This document shows, piece by piece, positions 20,801 to 35,700 of a stretch of 64,000 nt of DNA. This stretch comes from Siniperca chuatsi (lineage: Eukaryota; Chordata; Actinopteri; Centrarchiformes; Sinipercidae). The notes under the pieces are model-generated. The model saw nothing but the letters and a program-made list of their open reading frames with translations. It made no database searches and had not been told where the DNA came from. Every line of letters starts with the position of its first letter. Within the stretch, counting starts at the first letter, position 1. The translations under genes and the position numbers were made by a program. The stretch is taken from assembly GCF_020085105.1 (NCBI RefSeq), contig NC_058051.1:524001-588000 (forward strand). Direction: 5' to 3'.

Positions 20801-23800
20801 GCTGGACACTGACTGGAGCAGATGAGATCCGTTAGTGTCTGCGGACACGGAGCTGGCAGAGGGACTGACCTGCCGTCCTGCAGGCCGGCACAGATGATGT
20901 TTCCTATCTTGGCTGCGGTCTGGGTCTTCTCAGCCTCCTTCTCCTCTGTGCTGGGACACGGCTCCTTCACATACTCCAGACAGAGGACTGGGACCCTCAG
21001 TGGGACGGTCTTGACCAGGCGAGGAGTGGCTCGGTTCAGGGAGAAGATCTCCACTTGGCCATGGTTGGAGCTGCCTCCTCCACCAGCCACCTGAACACCA
21101 TGGCAACAGAAAGGGGGCCGGCTTATCTCAGGGTAAATAAAGGTTCAAACCAGCAGACAACTGTCATGTAAAATGGCACAAATACACATATAAAAGAAAA
21201 GAGTTTGACCTCATGAAATAAACGTGATGACAAAGACTTCGACAGATAACGACGATAACGTGTCCTTCGGTATTCCAGAGGAAGATGGCCGACCTGTCTG
21301 GTATTATAGGAATGAATCTGAATCTGAAGGAGTTACTAAAATATGATGTACATATATTTATATATAAACCAACATATGTGATGAATATTCATATTAGATT
21401 CTGAAAGAAAGTTATGTCTTCTGAACAGGGGGACAGACGCCTCCTTAGTTTGGTGATTCGATATTCAAACTACAGTTCAAACGTGATAAAAGGGAAATAC
21501 TCGATGCGCACTGAAAATTCAATTCCCATTCAAAATGTGCAGTCTACAGGCCACGCCTTGTACTGCTTCCAGGAAAATATTTGTTCTTTGTTTACAAAAA
21601 AGGGAGGAAACTAGTGAGTTGTGCTAAACTAATAATTATGAAACTATAGATGCAAAAATCATGAAGAAAGGTGAGACTGTAACTTCACTACCACAAATCT
21701 GAAATCAACTGGGGCAGCAGAGGCGAATGACCAGAACTACTGCTGGCCGTTAGCAGTGCTGTAGCTAACGGTACTCACCCAGAGGTAACCCTGTGGTAAG
21801 GACGTACTGGCAGTGCAGAAACCGAGCAGGCTGGACTGAGACGGACTGTGAAGAGCTGCCTCCAGCTACACAAACAGAAACAGACATGCTTCATTACTGC
21901 GGGACTCCTGGACACCAGAAATACGAGCAGGACAGGAGAAGCTCATTTTCACACATGTGCAGAAAGAGGCATCAAATATGCTGCGAGCCCAGATGGAGAC
22001 CTTTTTCATCAATCACAACTTTCATGGTTGTGATCGCAAAATTACCGCACAGAAAATAGGACAAAGAGACGGGAAGGAAGTGCAGCAGTGATCCCGGGAG
22101 GGATTCGAATGAATTGAATTGAACCCCACAGTCACCCCCATAGAGTCAATTAAACTACATGTATTTATTTCTAAATTTCTGTGTCTAAATCTTTTTGAGG
22201 TAGGAAGTAATAACCTCACTGTAGGAACAATGAATACATACATTTATTTACACAAAACTCCTACCTTTATTTATGATTTGATTGATGACCAGCATGTATT
22301 TGTGCATTTAATTATTTATTTCTGCATTTATTTATATATTTATTCTTTTATTAATTAATTATTTTTTTAAATACTGTATTACTTCTAGCTTTAATTTCTG
22401 TATTAATTACAGTATCTGTTTATTTCTATATTTGTTTTAGCATTTATTTATGCATGTATTTGTTTGTTTGTTTGTTTCATTTAAACACAGCTTAAGCTGA
22501 ACAAAGTGCTGTACAAAAGAACGTTAAAATCTAAAGTACAGAAGGACAAAATACAGAGTTAGAGACATGACAACCGATTAAAAGATTAGTGGGCCAAAAA
22601 GGCCAATGAATAACACCGAGCCTAGATTTAAAAACAGAGATGGAGGGGGCACAACTAATATCTAACGGCAGCTGGTTCCACAATTTTGGAGCAGCAACCG
22701 CAAATTCTCTGTCACCTTTTAGTTTAAGTCGAAACCGTGGGACATACAAGAGAGACTTGTTGACAGATGTAAGAGACTTCGGCGCTGAGTGCCAGTGAAT
22801 ACGGTCTGTGATATAAAATGAACAGGAAGCTAATGAAGAGAGGCTAGGACTGGAGTGATTTTTGACACCAGTCAACATCCTTACAGCTGCATTTTGGACC
22901 AACTGTAGGCGAGTTAATGAAGACTGGGGAAGGGAATTACAATAATCCAGTCGTGATGTAATGAAAGCGTGGATTACTTTTTCCATATCATGGAAAGACA
23001 GAAGAGGCTTAAGTTGGGAAATGGTTCTTAGCTGGTAGTAACTATTTTTAACAACATAACTGATCTGTTTATCTTTTCTGCATGCGACTTTACATATTGT
23101 GTGAGGTATAGCTTACTGGTGAGGTGGTTTCTGGGCTTAGATGGACTAAAGATAATTGCTTCAGTTTTATTACTGTTTAGCTGAAGAAAATGATTTGCCA
23201 TCCAGCCTTTAATGTCCTCGAAACAGTCCAGGAGAGGTTGTAGGGAATCCCTAGATTTCAGGGAGGTACAGCTGACATTCATCAGCGTAAAAGTGACAGG
23301 AGAGGCTATGCATCCTAATAATGTTTCCAAGAGGGAGCACGTACGGGCAGAAAAGAAGCGGCCCCAGGATGGATCCCTGAGGGACCCCATGGGTGACCGG
23401 CCATAGCCGCAGAGAATGTCCTACGTTTAAGATAAGATTTAAACCGGTTTAGTGCTTTACCCTTAATACCAACCCACTGTTCGAGACGTGTCAAAAGGAT
23501 GTCATGGTCCACAGTATCGAAGGCAGCACTAAGATCTAGTAAATCCAGGATGGCCTTTTCCCCAGAGTCAACAGAGAGTAGATCAGCAGATCATTTGTCA
23601 CCTTTAACAGAGCTGTTTCAGTGCTGCGGAGGGCTTTGAACCCTGACTGATGGATCAGGCATCTTGTTGGTATGCAGGAATTGTTGCAGTTGTGACAGGA
23701 CAATATTTTGCTTCAACATCGTGAGAGATACAGGGATTGAGTTTATAGTGCTGAACAGAATTTTAGGTCTGTGAGAGTGTTTACTGATTATCTCTTTTTT

Positions 23801-26596
23801 GGCTGCTGCTTTGAAATTAGCCAGACAGTTTTTAAATATTTCAAATGAAAGTGAGAGGTGATCTTTTTTCCATCTCCGCTCAGCTCTCCGACAAGCCTGC
23901 CGAAGAGCACGGGTTGAATCGTCCAACTACTGATGGGATTTAACTTTGGGATGTCTATATTTGAGGGGGGCTACAGAGTCCAGGATAGCTGAGCAGGAGG
24001 AGTGGAAGAGGGAAACTAATTTATCTGGGCTCGAAAGAAGCTCAGCAGCAGAAGAAATAGAGGTTGCAAGGCATCGCACTCACCAGAGAGGTTCACCTGG
24101 CTGCTCAGGCAGCAGGAACAAACAATGGTTTTACTGGTGACGCATCTCTGTGTGATCGCCCCTCCGTTAAAACATGGGCACAGCCTCAAACACAGACGGA
24201 TCTGGTCCTGGAGAGTTTCATCATCTTCTAATGCTTTTTCACGGTTTGTTTTGCTAAAATGAATTTTGATGTTGAAAGGCTGGAACCTCCTCTGCATTCA
24301 GCCTCAGTCTGATGTAAACCTCAGTTCTTCACAGGCGTGTGTTTGGCTGAGTGATGCACACTGAGCAAACACAGTACTAACAGGGCCTCATATTTATACA
24401 TACACACATGTTTATATCAGTGACCAGCAGCAGCTCTCACCTTCAGGGTGTGTGTTTTGGAGGAGGACACAGGAAGTTTGCAGGTCAACAGTGGACAACT
24501 AAATGGAGCTTTTGTCTTCCCATCTTCTTCAGCACTTTCCCAGCCCGGAGTGTTTTCCTGTCCTGAGCAGACAAACCACACACAGGTTTTTAAATACTGG
24601 ACCATGGTTTGATCACTGAACAGGCCCAGGGGCCCAAGGGATCGGGGGGGGGGCCCTAAGCCAGAGACTCTGCTGGATTTTTTGCTTGGTTGGAAAGCAA
24701 AAGTAGGGATTAAAGCGCGACTGGTGCCGGTGTTTGAGATCGATACTGGCATCAATCATTTGAGTTTTAAAACAATCAGATAATGATAAATCAGCTGATA
24801 TTATATATATTTATGTATTTTATATCATAAACACATAACATAACAAGGATCACTTCTAAGTGGTTATTAAAGAAAATACAACTGTACAACGAGCAACTAG
24901 AGGTTTTGTCCAGTAACTGTAATATGCAGTAAATTAGAAAATCATATTCTGTACGCAGCTTTAACAGAGCAGGCTGCTGATGTTCTCCACAGTCCAGCTG
25001 TGCTGTATAAACGACGTGATGTGGGCATGCACCATAGCATCAAAACCTTACTGATGTAGATTTGACTCAGTCTGACCACGTTTCACAAAGCAAAGCTGCC
25101 TACATCCTCTAAATAAAGCTGAGGACAAATCTGCAGCGACTGAGAGGCAGACATCGTTTTCTAACGTAACTCACTATTTCAACCAAAAGGGAAAACAGAA
25201 AGCAGAAAGCAGCCAGTGGTTCACTGGACAATAACTTCAAAACCACAAGACGTCCAACACGAGGCTCAGCACAAACGAGCTGCATGTTTCACTTCTGGCA
25301 CACAGCGCACGTGGGATCGCTTTAGTGTCCTGTGGTCTAAATGCAGCAGCAGTGGCTTTTCACAATAAAAGTCTCTTTTGAAAAAAAGTCAGAAAAATCA
25401 AAAATGTACACGAAATCTACAATCTTCTAAGAATTAAAGAGTGGATTCGTTTCACTGTGAGAACGTCAGTGACGGCGACGGATGTTAGCTAACTGATGTT
25501 AGCTGAACTTACTCTGAGCTATCTTGGCGAGGTGGAGCCGGTTCACCCAGGAGATCTTACTGAGGGGGCTGGGAGTGTTGAAGACCACCATGATGCTCAC
25601 TGGACGACCAGACCTGGGAGCAAAAAGTATAATGGACATGAAAAAATCCACGGCTGACTACAGCTGAACCCGAGCCTGCCCCGCATCAACCTGCTGACAC
25701 TCACTTGTCAGGTTTTCCTGGTACAGACAGACGCAGGCGACACTTGTTGGCGTTCTGGATCTCCTCCTCCTTCAGACGGATGAGCCTCTGCAGAGCCAGA
25801 CACCAGTCCTGAGACACCGTGGTGTTCAGATTCTGACACAGCGACACGAGAGGGGAAGGGAAGGATGGAGCGGTCAGACTGCTGCAGTTTGAAGAATGGC
25901 TATCAAGGTGTTTTATAGAGAGCAGGAAGCGCTGTTACCTGGTAGGTTCCATGGAGCGTGCCCACCAGCAGAGACACCTCCTCCACCACAGCCAGGTCGT
26001 GCTGCAGCTCCTCCAGCTCCTGGTACAGTCTGGGGGGGCCCAGGAACACTTTACCTGAGACACAGGGAGCCGCATTCAGCGTTACACCTAAACGCTGACG
26101 CCGTCTGACGCCGTCCACTGTGCTGATTCAGCCACAAGTGCAAGTGAACATCGGTACTGACACCGTCAGTAATGGACAGAAAACTACGTCAGTGGCAATT
26201 TTGAATGGCTACAATAAGCATGTCCTGCATTTCAGGCCTTCAGGGACCGAACAGAAGCAAATAATAATAATAATCAGTCACCTGCGCTCAGTTTATCTAC
26301 GTAATAGCAATGTTTTAGTTTGTAGACCTTCATCAGCTCAGATTAGCTCTAAATGTGAAAGAGCCAAATGATGAACCCACTTCAGGCTTTTAAAATTCAT
26401 CATTTAAAGACACAGTAAGGAAATGTAACAATCACCTTTTTAAATGTCTCAGTTGGTTAGAGTTGAACTGTTTAAGTGAAAACTGAATTATATATTATAT
26501 ATATACCGAATATGCAACAAACAAGAAAAACAAAAAGATGCAAATAAATACATGTTTGCATGAACTCTGTGAGTTATTGTGCACGCATTGTATTTA

Positions 26597-26650
<54 letters not shown>

Positions 26651-29600
26651 ACAGGCCAGATGTCGGGCTGTGGGTGTACCTGAGGTGCTGGAGGTGGAGC
26701 TGTGGCGTCGGGCTGCGATGACACTGTCCCGGCTCTGCAGACTGTCCTGTCCCACCTCCACCACCTGAGTCTGCAGCAGAGGGCAAGACCACTTCACCGA
26801 GTACTTGGGACCAACAGGAACCAGGCTGCTGATGTCAGGGGGACCCCTGGTGGACAAACATGTTCACTACATGGCAGTTGCTCTGTCTCATCATGTAAAG
26901 CCCCCGCCCCTCGCCCCTCGCCCCCACTGACTCCCCGTAACTTCACAGCGGTTTTTGTTCAGTGCTGCGACAGAGCTGAAACCTCGTAACTCATTCTGTG
27001 AGACGCATCACAACTGTAAAGCTCCAGAAGCAGCTGCGTCTCATGTCCACATGTAGATTTGAATTACAATAATTAACATGTAAATAACAAGCTTTGGAGT
27101 TTGACTTTTGACGGAGCAAGGCTAGCACTTTCCCCCTTCTTCCATTCTTTGTGCTAAGCTAGGCTAAGCATGTATTTGACCGACCTCTGTGCAGGACATG
27201 AGACAAACTGCTTGACTGTTTCTTTCCATGACATCGATCACACATTCTTCTAAACCTAAACTCTTCTCATATCAGCCGGACACACTGTGAAGAGACAGCG
27301 GGAGGGATCAGAGCTTCAGGTTCAGCAGAGACGTACTTCAGGTTGACGTTGGCACAGATCAGGCTGTCGTTGAGGAGGAAGAGCTTTCGCTCCTTCGACT
27401 TGAGAACTTGACCTTTGTCGCCATAAACAATTTCCGTCAGCAGTTCGCACTGAATCAGCCGCCTCTGCTCCGAGTTCAGCAGCTGGAAACACAGAGCAGT
27501 TCACTGATTACAGCAGATCCTCAGTCAAGCTTTAGAAACCAGTAGGTGAGCTTCTGTAGAGCCTGTTTGGAGTGGAAACTGATGTTCTGCTGAACGGCAG
27601 CTCTGTAACAACCCAACTCCAACAATTGACAAAATGCAGCTTTAAGTCTGCAGGCAAGTTAACGCTTTGATAGATGTGGCTCAATATGAAACTGAGGATA
27701 TTCATGGCCACCGGAGGCTGATCTATCCTCTGGCACCATCAACACAAAACAGTTCATGTGAACACAAGAAATATGTAAATGTAACAGACACGCTGTCGTG
27801 ATGGACCCTGTTCATTCAGAAATCTCGTGCGTGTGCATTATAGCGCATCACGTGTCACCTTGTTGAGGCTGCGGTCCCCCGCGCTGTGGGCTAGCTGCTG
27901 GATCTCGGCCTCCTGATCGGCCAGACGCTTCTGTTCATTGAGCTTCTCGGCCAGAGTCTCCAGCTCGGTGAGAGCCAGCTGCAGGGGCAGCCGGTCGGGG
28001 TGGGACTTCGGAGTGTTCTTCAGCATGTCCTGAAACGACAACAGCAACAGCAAAGAGTGTGAACTCACCCGAAGGTGGCAGGGAACGTACAGAGAGTCCC
28101 TCTCACATCCCCTGTATATCAGCGCCCATACATAAAGAACAGATCATTTAACAATCATCTCTCAAATCTTTCATTTGAACTCATCAGTGGGCAGAAAGGT
28201 TGAACTCTAAGAGAAATGGCATTTTGTACGACGGCGATGATGATGTGTACGTGGTATGTGTGGCGAGTCATTAACTGGAAACTAAAGCACGTGGTGAATG
28301 AAGCAGAGTGGTGCGCCGCATGTCTATAAATAAACCTTAAGTGAATTGAACGTGACGAACGTCGGCCTGTTTCTATCTTCCAAACACTGCAGCAGACGGG
28401 AGCGACTGCCTCTTACTTCCTCTTGTCAGAAACTCCAGCACAAAGTTTCAGGCCTCAAAATGAAACCAAATATTCCACTCGACCGCTCCCCACCTTCCTG
28501 AAAGACTTCCTGTCTGAAAATACGCCACTGTCAGTGCGAAAATAACCACAGAGCCAAGTCAGCACTGATCTGCAGCGGAGCAGACCTGCAGGTTAAACGC
28601 TGTCTGTCCGTCCAGGAGACGGATCCCTCCTCTGCTGCTCTTCCTGAGCTTTCTACCACTGGTTCCCTGTTAAAGGGTTCCTGGGGAGTTTTTCCTCACC
28701 TCTGAGGACAGAGGGCGTGGTCAGCTGTAGAGACTGCCATCTGAGAAATAAAACTGACTTGACTCCACCTGAAACTCGGTGACTGGATTTAAAGTTTGGC
28801 TGGTTTAGTGACGGACCTGCGTGATGTCATCAAACAGTGGTTCTAAGTCATTTATACATAAAAGAATGATTCATTGATAAACGTCCAGGTGACGTCCCAC
28901 CTGCCTCCCGTCCACCTGGCTGCAGCTGAATTACAACAGAATGGCAGGGACTGGACGTCATGTGTGCAGCAGAGAGACGTGCTGATGTGCGACGGCCATC
29001 ACAGGTGTGTCGGGCCCCCACAGGTGTGTCGGGCCCCCACAGGTGTGTCGGGCCCCCACAGGTGTGTCGGGCCCCCACAGGTGTGTCGGACCCCCACAGG
29101 TGTGTCGGCCACTCACCTGCAGCAGCAGGATGAACTGAGGGAAGCGCTGGATGGGTTTGACCATCAGGCCGTACAGAGTGATCCGGTCTGGACTGGACGC
29201 CTGCTTCTTCTGAAAGTCACATCAGAATCAGAGTCAGAAATACTTTATTGATCCTGAAGGGAAACTCTTTGTTACAGCAGCTCGCCTTTATGTCAGTGCA
29301 CACAGGAGGAAGTACTAGCAAAAATACAATACACTATAAAACAGGTCAGAAAATAAATGAAGTACCAGGTTTAGTGTTTTCGCAGGAAGCATGCGGGGTG
29401 TTACAGTATATTTCCAGATCTAACGTGGATGTGCACGTGTGTTTTGGAAAACACTGCGACATGTCCGTGTGTTTGTTGTTCTTTTAGTTACCGCGAGCAG
29501 CGTGAGTCCGACAGCTTCATTAACCGGGTTTCTAACATTTTTCAGTTCTGCAACACTTATTTTTGCCCTTCCTGGTCCAGCTCTGTGTGCATACACAGCC

Positions 29601-32549
29601 CACAGTGCACACTCGATATCTGAATCAGTAACGCGTTCAGTCATTTCTGTAGTTCTGTAACTGTCTGCGTCTGAATCTCAGGACGGAAACCTCAGCTGAA
29701 GTTCCTGTTAAAAAGCTCCACACCTCGTCCTTATGTCCACTGGTGCTCAGCCTTATTCGGATGATGACGGCGGTGAAAGTGGTTATGATCATTATTATTA
29801 CTCTTGTACTTCACTACATTTTCTAATAGATTATTTTCACAGACATGTTGACAGCTGTTTAAATTGTCTGCTCTGATTCTTCTTTATTTTGCTGCATTTT
29901 GCGTATGGAAGGTGCTATTTAAATAGTTTCTATATTATATTATTATTATTTTGGCGTGTTTAGCAGCTGAACGTCTTGTTTTAAGCACCTTCCTGTAATG
30001 TGTTTACTCTCTTCAGCACTGTTTAATCTTTTATTGCTTTCATAGATTCAATGCTGCTGTAAGAGCTGATACTATGTGACACTCACTGAAACAGCCGATA
30101 CAAGTTCATCAAATGCAGAAACGAATGCTGCGTTGTTTAAACGTTTGTTTAGTGCAGACTGGAATACACAGCATCGGATAAAATCGCCGTGTTTCAGTTC
30201 CGTCAGACAGAAAACCGAAAAGCTCAACTGAAAGCGTCCAGAGCAGACGGCGTGGACGCGTCGCTGGACGGCGTGTTTTAAACGTTTAAAAGACAGAGTG
30301 TGAGCACCTTAAGAAAGTCCAGGAAAGCAGGTTTAGACATGCAGGCCTTCTTGATCAGTGTCATGGCGTGGGTGAAGTTGTTGATGTAGTCACTGTACAC
30401 GTTCAGCACCATGGACTTGGAAAACTGTGGAGGACAGAGCGCGACATCGTAATGATCACAGTGACAGTTTCTCTCACACACTGATCCCACGCTGGTTCGT
30501 CTTCCTGCTGGAGGCAGCAGTACGGCTCTGCGTTTCAAATCCACGACTCAAACACGACGATCAGCTCACTCCGCGTGCTTCGGACCGCACAAACAGCTGA
30601 TTAATATCTCTGTCGAGTGTCAGGTCAGTGTGATGTCATCAGGGTTGGGCTCGGAGGGATCTGCTGGAAGGAAGGAAGGAAGGAAGGAAGGAAGGAAGGA
30701 TAAAGGAAGAAAGAGGAAGAGAGAGAAGAGAGAAAGAAGGAAGGAAAGCCAAAAGGAAGGAAGGAAGGAAGGAAGGAAAGATAAAGGAGAGAAGAAGGAA
30801 GGAAGGAAGGAAGGAAGGAAGGAAGGAAGGAAGGAAGGAAGGAAAGATAAAGGAGAGAAGGAAGGAGAGAAGAAGGAAGGAAAGCCAAAAGGAAGGAAGG
30901 AAGGAAGGAAGGAAGGAAGGAAAGATAAAGGAGAGAGAAGAAGGAAGGAAGGAAGGAAGGAAGGAAGGAAAAATAAAGGAGAGAGGGAAGGAAGGAAGGA
31001 AGGAAAAAGGAAGGAGAGAGGAAGGAAGGAAGGAAGGAAGGAAGGAAGAGGGAAGGAAGGAAGATAAAGGAGAGAAGAAGGAAGAGAGAGAAGAAGGAAG
31101 GAAAGAAGAAGGAAGGAAGGAAGCCAAAAGGAAGGAAGGAAGGAAGGAAAGAGAGAAGGAAGGAAGGAAGGAAGGAAAGAAGGAAAGATAAAGGAGAGAA
31201 GGAAGGAAGGAAAGCCAAAAGGAAGGAAGGAAGGAAGGAAGGAAGGAAAGATAAAGGAGAGAAGGAAGGAAGGAAGGAAGGAAGGAAGGAAAGAAGGAAA
31301 GATAAAGGAGAGAAGGAAGGAGAGAAGAAGGAAGGAAAGCCAAAAGGAAGGAAGGAAGGAAGGAAGGAAAGAAAGAAAGAAAGATAAAGGAGGGAAGGGA
31401 GGAAGGAAGGAAAGAAGGAAAGATAAAGAGAGAAGAAGGAAGGAAGGAAGAGAGGAAGGAAGGAAGGAAAGCCAAAAGGAAGGAAGGAAGGAAGGAAGGA
31501 AGGAAGGAAGGAAAGAAAAGAAAGATAAAGGAGGGAAGGGAGGAAAGGTCTGTGTGACTGACCGAGGCGACGAACAGGTCTCCGATCTTCTCGCTGTGAT
31601 CCCACTCGGCCACGCGGGACGCCAGGGCGATCTGGAACATGGAGTGGCACTGATGGATCTCCTGCAGGCGGTAGAAGACCTGACGCACCTTCTTGGGGTT
31701 CAGGATGCAGCTCTGTGCCTCCAGCAGCGGCTGCTGGTACTCCTGACAGACAAAGAGAGGTCAGCGAGGCGTCCTGCAGGTCTGTTCCTCATTTAATCAT
31801 TTCTTCACAGCTAAATAATGATTTCAGACGTCACTTGTAAAAGATTATTAGCACCATAAATCACAGAGTGAGGGTTTCTGGTGTCGCTGGCCTCAGATCA
31901 GTGAGTTCCACCGTCCATGCAGTGTGTTACCTGAGCAGAGCTGGGACTCACCTGGAGGATCCTCTTGAGAGAGTCCAGGTAGCTGCTCTCGCTCTGCACA
32001 ATGGAGCTGAGGATGAGACGTCTGACCACCTGAAGGGGGCGCAGAGAAATGTACCAAGACGCTGTTTTAACACCACCGCGCTGCGTACTGTGCTTTAAAT
32101 ATCTGATAAAAGCTGAAGTTAAAATAAGAAACGCATCTCAAACAAACAAACAAAAGCTGGTCACTAACAGAGGAACTAGCTGCTCTGTCATGTTTGTTTC
32201 ACTCGTGTGGGACTCAGCTCTCTCTCCTGCTAACACTAATCTGTGTTCCATCGCTAATTAATGCGCGATCTACTTTGCTTTGTTGTTTCGATCAATGGTA
32301 AGTTTCCATCTATCAACTTCAACACTTGCTGCAGTTTTAGTGCTACGAAGAGAGAGTGAGAGCAGCAGAGAGACATCATACGGACTTTAACAGACAGCAG
32401 GTGAACGACAGGAAGTGTCTGGACTGACGGGGTCTTCTTACTAAACGGGATCAACATTTAGAAAACACACCTTCCTGTGAACTGCTGCTATTTACGCTGA
32501 CTGCATCAACGTTACAGATACTCAGGTTAATTACTGCCATGTCACTGTG

Positions 32550-32583
<34 letters not shown>

Positions 32584-32692
32584 GCTGACTGCTGAGCCCC
32601 TCTGGCATGGGGCAGAGTTGTGGTGGAGGGTGCTTTAACTCACACACAGACACGTCCAGGTAACCTGCATCATCCTTTCCCTCACCTGCAAC

Positions 32693-32750
<58 letters not shown>

Positions 32751-35700
32751 AAACCAATAAATGACTCATAAAAACAGGAACTGAGAAACTGAGGAAACAC
32801 CAGACAGGATTAGAAATAGACAAAAACTCATAATAATAAAAGTCCTTATCCAGAAATAGACCAAATAATAACATCTTCCATCTAGCAACAGATAAAAACT
32901 TTAAATAATAAAATGATACGGTAGTAAACAGATAAATAAATCAGGTGTTCAGGTAGGCGTGGGTTTTCGTTCTGACTTTAGCGACCATGAAAAGGCTTCT
33001 GAGACAACACGGGCCAACTCGTGCCGCAGCACAGTGACTGTAACACGGCTACAGTCTTCTTTACAACAGCAGGTTCAAAACTAAGATCTGAGTCAAATAC
33101 AACTCGAGGAGGCTGATGCCAGTGCTTCCAGTTTTCTCTCTGAGCTTCAGGACGATAACCAAGACTTCTGGTTTGTCCTGGTCGAGCTGATGTGAGAAAA
33201 TCCTCTCCATCCATAACTTGATGTCTAAAATACAATTAAAAGGACATCTACTGGCCCTGATATATATACATATATATCTATCCTGTACTGATATATGTAC
33301 TGTATATGTTCGGCTGTTGTTTTTGTGCCTGTAAATCCTTTTACCCACAGTTCCGCCTGTCGGCCACCAGGGCTTTGCGCTCACGCTGGCCAGAACTGGC
33401 TCTGAATGTCTGAAAAGAGACCATGAATCTGATTTTCCACAAACTGAACATGTCATGTGAGCTTGTTCCAGTCCTTGTACCTGCGGAGTCTTTTCTGTGC
33501 AGGAACGACACTTTGCGAATCATGGCTAACTTTGTCTTTTCTAAGCCGTCCTTGGTGCCGTTCCTCGCTGCTTTCATCAACTGCTGCACCTGGAAAACAC
33601 AACGTGAGCACGGATATATAACCAGGGTGGCTGCAGATAATAACATCTGGAACAAAAGTGGAAAAAATACAATTTGTTAAGATTTAAATGATTCTATCAG
33701 ACTTTTTTTCAAAACTAAAACCAGCCCTCATTTGTATCTCTGACGGGGGATCCCCGGTTCTCCATTAAGATCATTCCAGTTCATCAGATCTTTAAAGGGC
33801 CAAAGACCAAGTCCTCCCTCCCGCAGAGACGCAGGTGGATCCACGAGAAAGAGGAGGAGGAGGGAGCGAAACGCGACCTACCTTAGTGTCGCAGCTCTGC
33901 CTGATGTGGGCAACATGAGGCGCACTGAGACGCACCGCCAACTCCCTCCTGGTGACGGCACAACGCTCCTTCAGCCTCAGCACGTCTGCAGGCAGCTGGC
34001 AGCAGAAACACAGAAACACAGCGGCAGCAGCATGTACTGAGGTCAGCTCTGCTCCCCAGCCTCTTACACCAAGAATACAAACGTTTGTCTGACGTCAAAT
34101 GGCAGAAGGAGCGGCAAGATTTTGGAACATTAAACAGAAGTGAATTGTTATTGTGTTTATGTCACTGGAGACCTGCTGATATTTTGGGACAATAAGACGA
34201 TTCAGATGCTGTTTGCAGCTGAACGTCTACCTGTGAAGTCTGGGACACGGTATCAGTGCAGTACACACTGTTACTGTGGAGATCTGGTACAGAAGGGTTA
34301 ATACACAACATGTATCTGCTCATTTTATGACTTTAAGGTGGGAACAGACCTTCAGATACATCCCCAACAACGTACACAGATTTCCAGTCTTTCGTTCAGA
34401 AAGAAGCATCATTAACGACTGAACACAAAACAGCGGCCGTCTGTGGTTAGAGTCACGCCGCTAGGCAAGAACACAGATCCTGCAGAAGAAGAAACGGACC
34501 GCCGTGAAAAACAGATTGTTTCGCTACGTGATGCTGCGATTTGCAGGCAAAGGGAGGAAACGTGCTAAATCTGCGTCAGACTGTGAACGAGAAGACGAGG
34601 ACAGGAAACTGGACGGAGCCGGAGGAGAGACAACTTCAACACGATGAACTGGATCCCTCAAAACGATTCTCGTCCACTGTGCTGCTACGTGATGTCAGCA
34701 GTCCCAAATCCAGGCGTACAGATTAAAGGTTTAAAATAACTGTAAAGAGAACGATGGTCAGCTATTTAATAAGCAATAAACACCACGAGGTCCAAAATGA
34801 ATTTAAACTAAATCTTGAATTCTACCACATGTGTGTTGAAACTGAAACTCACTGACCGAAGTCTGTTCCGGAGGGATAAACCTGTTAAACACACTCGGAG
34901 CTGAGAAGAGAAAGCAGCATCCCCTCTGTGACTTCTACATGTGTCCACTTGCAGCTGGCACTTATACACCACACACTGACAGACACACTTCTCCAGATCA
35001 TTCATGTTCAGTGTCTTAGGAATTCACACACACACACATTGAGTATAAACGTTAAAATCAGGACAAATCTAATGAAATCAAAAGTCACCAAGACTCAGAA
35101 TCTGCTCAAACACTAATACGAATGTGACTCAATACCCAGCTCTGATATTACTAACTCTGATTATAGAAGACGAGACACCTACCTCCTACCAGCGAATGTC
35201 TTTCATTCAGATAAACCGCTCATACAAACAAAACACAGCAGAGAGACAGCAGCTGACGAACTGCTTATTCCGTGTGATCCGCTTCATAACACTGAAACTG
35301 CAGTTGCACCGTGTCCTTTTCAAAACTCTGACACACGAGCGGAGCGGGGAAAGTCCACCAGCAGGAGTAACTCACGGGGGCAGAAGCAGAAGACAGAAGT
35401 GCTGACTTAGCGAGGGCCTGCCAGAGAGAATTCACTTCCTCTTTTCATCACCAGCTTTCATTCACACTGTACATTAACTTTAAATGAACTAACTGGTTTT
35501 TCCCCCGCCAACGTGATTTCTGGGTTGGACCCATATGGACTTTTTAAAGTGGATACCCACAGACCGACGGATGTTTCATTTCAACATTCAGTACCTGTAA
35601 ATGCTAAAAATAAGTTCTGGATCAGCCGTCCACTGATCTTAAAGCGGCACTAATCAATATTCTTACAGCAACAGGAAAGGAGTCGCTTGTAGTGACGAAC

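Noticed and set aside
28958..29251. Possible CRISPR-like direct repeats at 29000-29108
   Set aside because: Units abut with no spacers, and the context is a vertebrate intron. It is a minisatellite.
30625..31688. Two Ser/Phe/Leu/Pro-rich frames over 340 codons in the GGAA tract
   Set aside because: Low-complexity translation of a tetranucleotide repeat. Only the DH exon at 31563-31742 at its edge is real.
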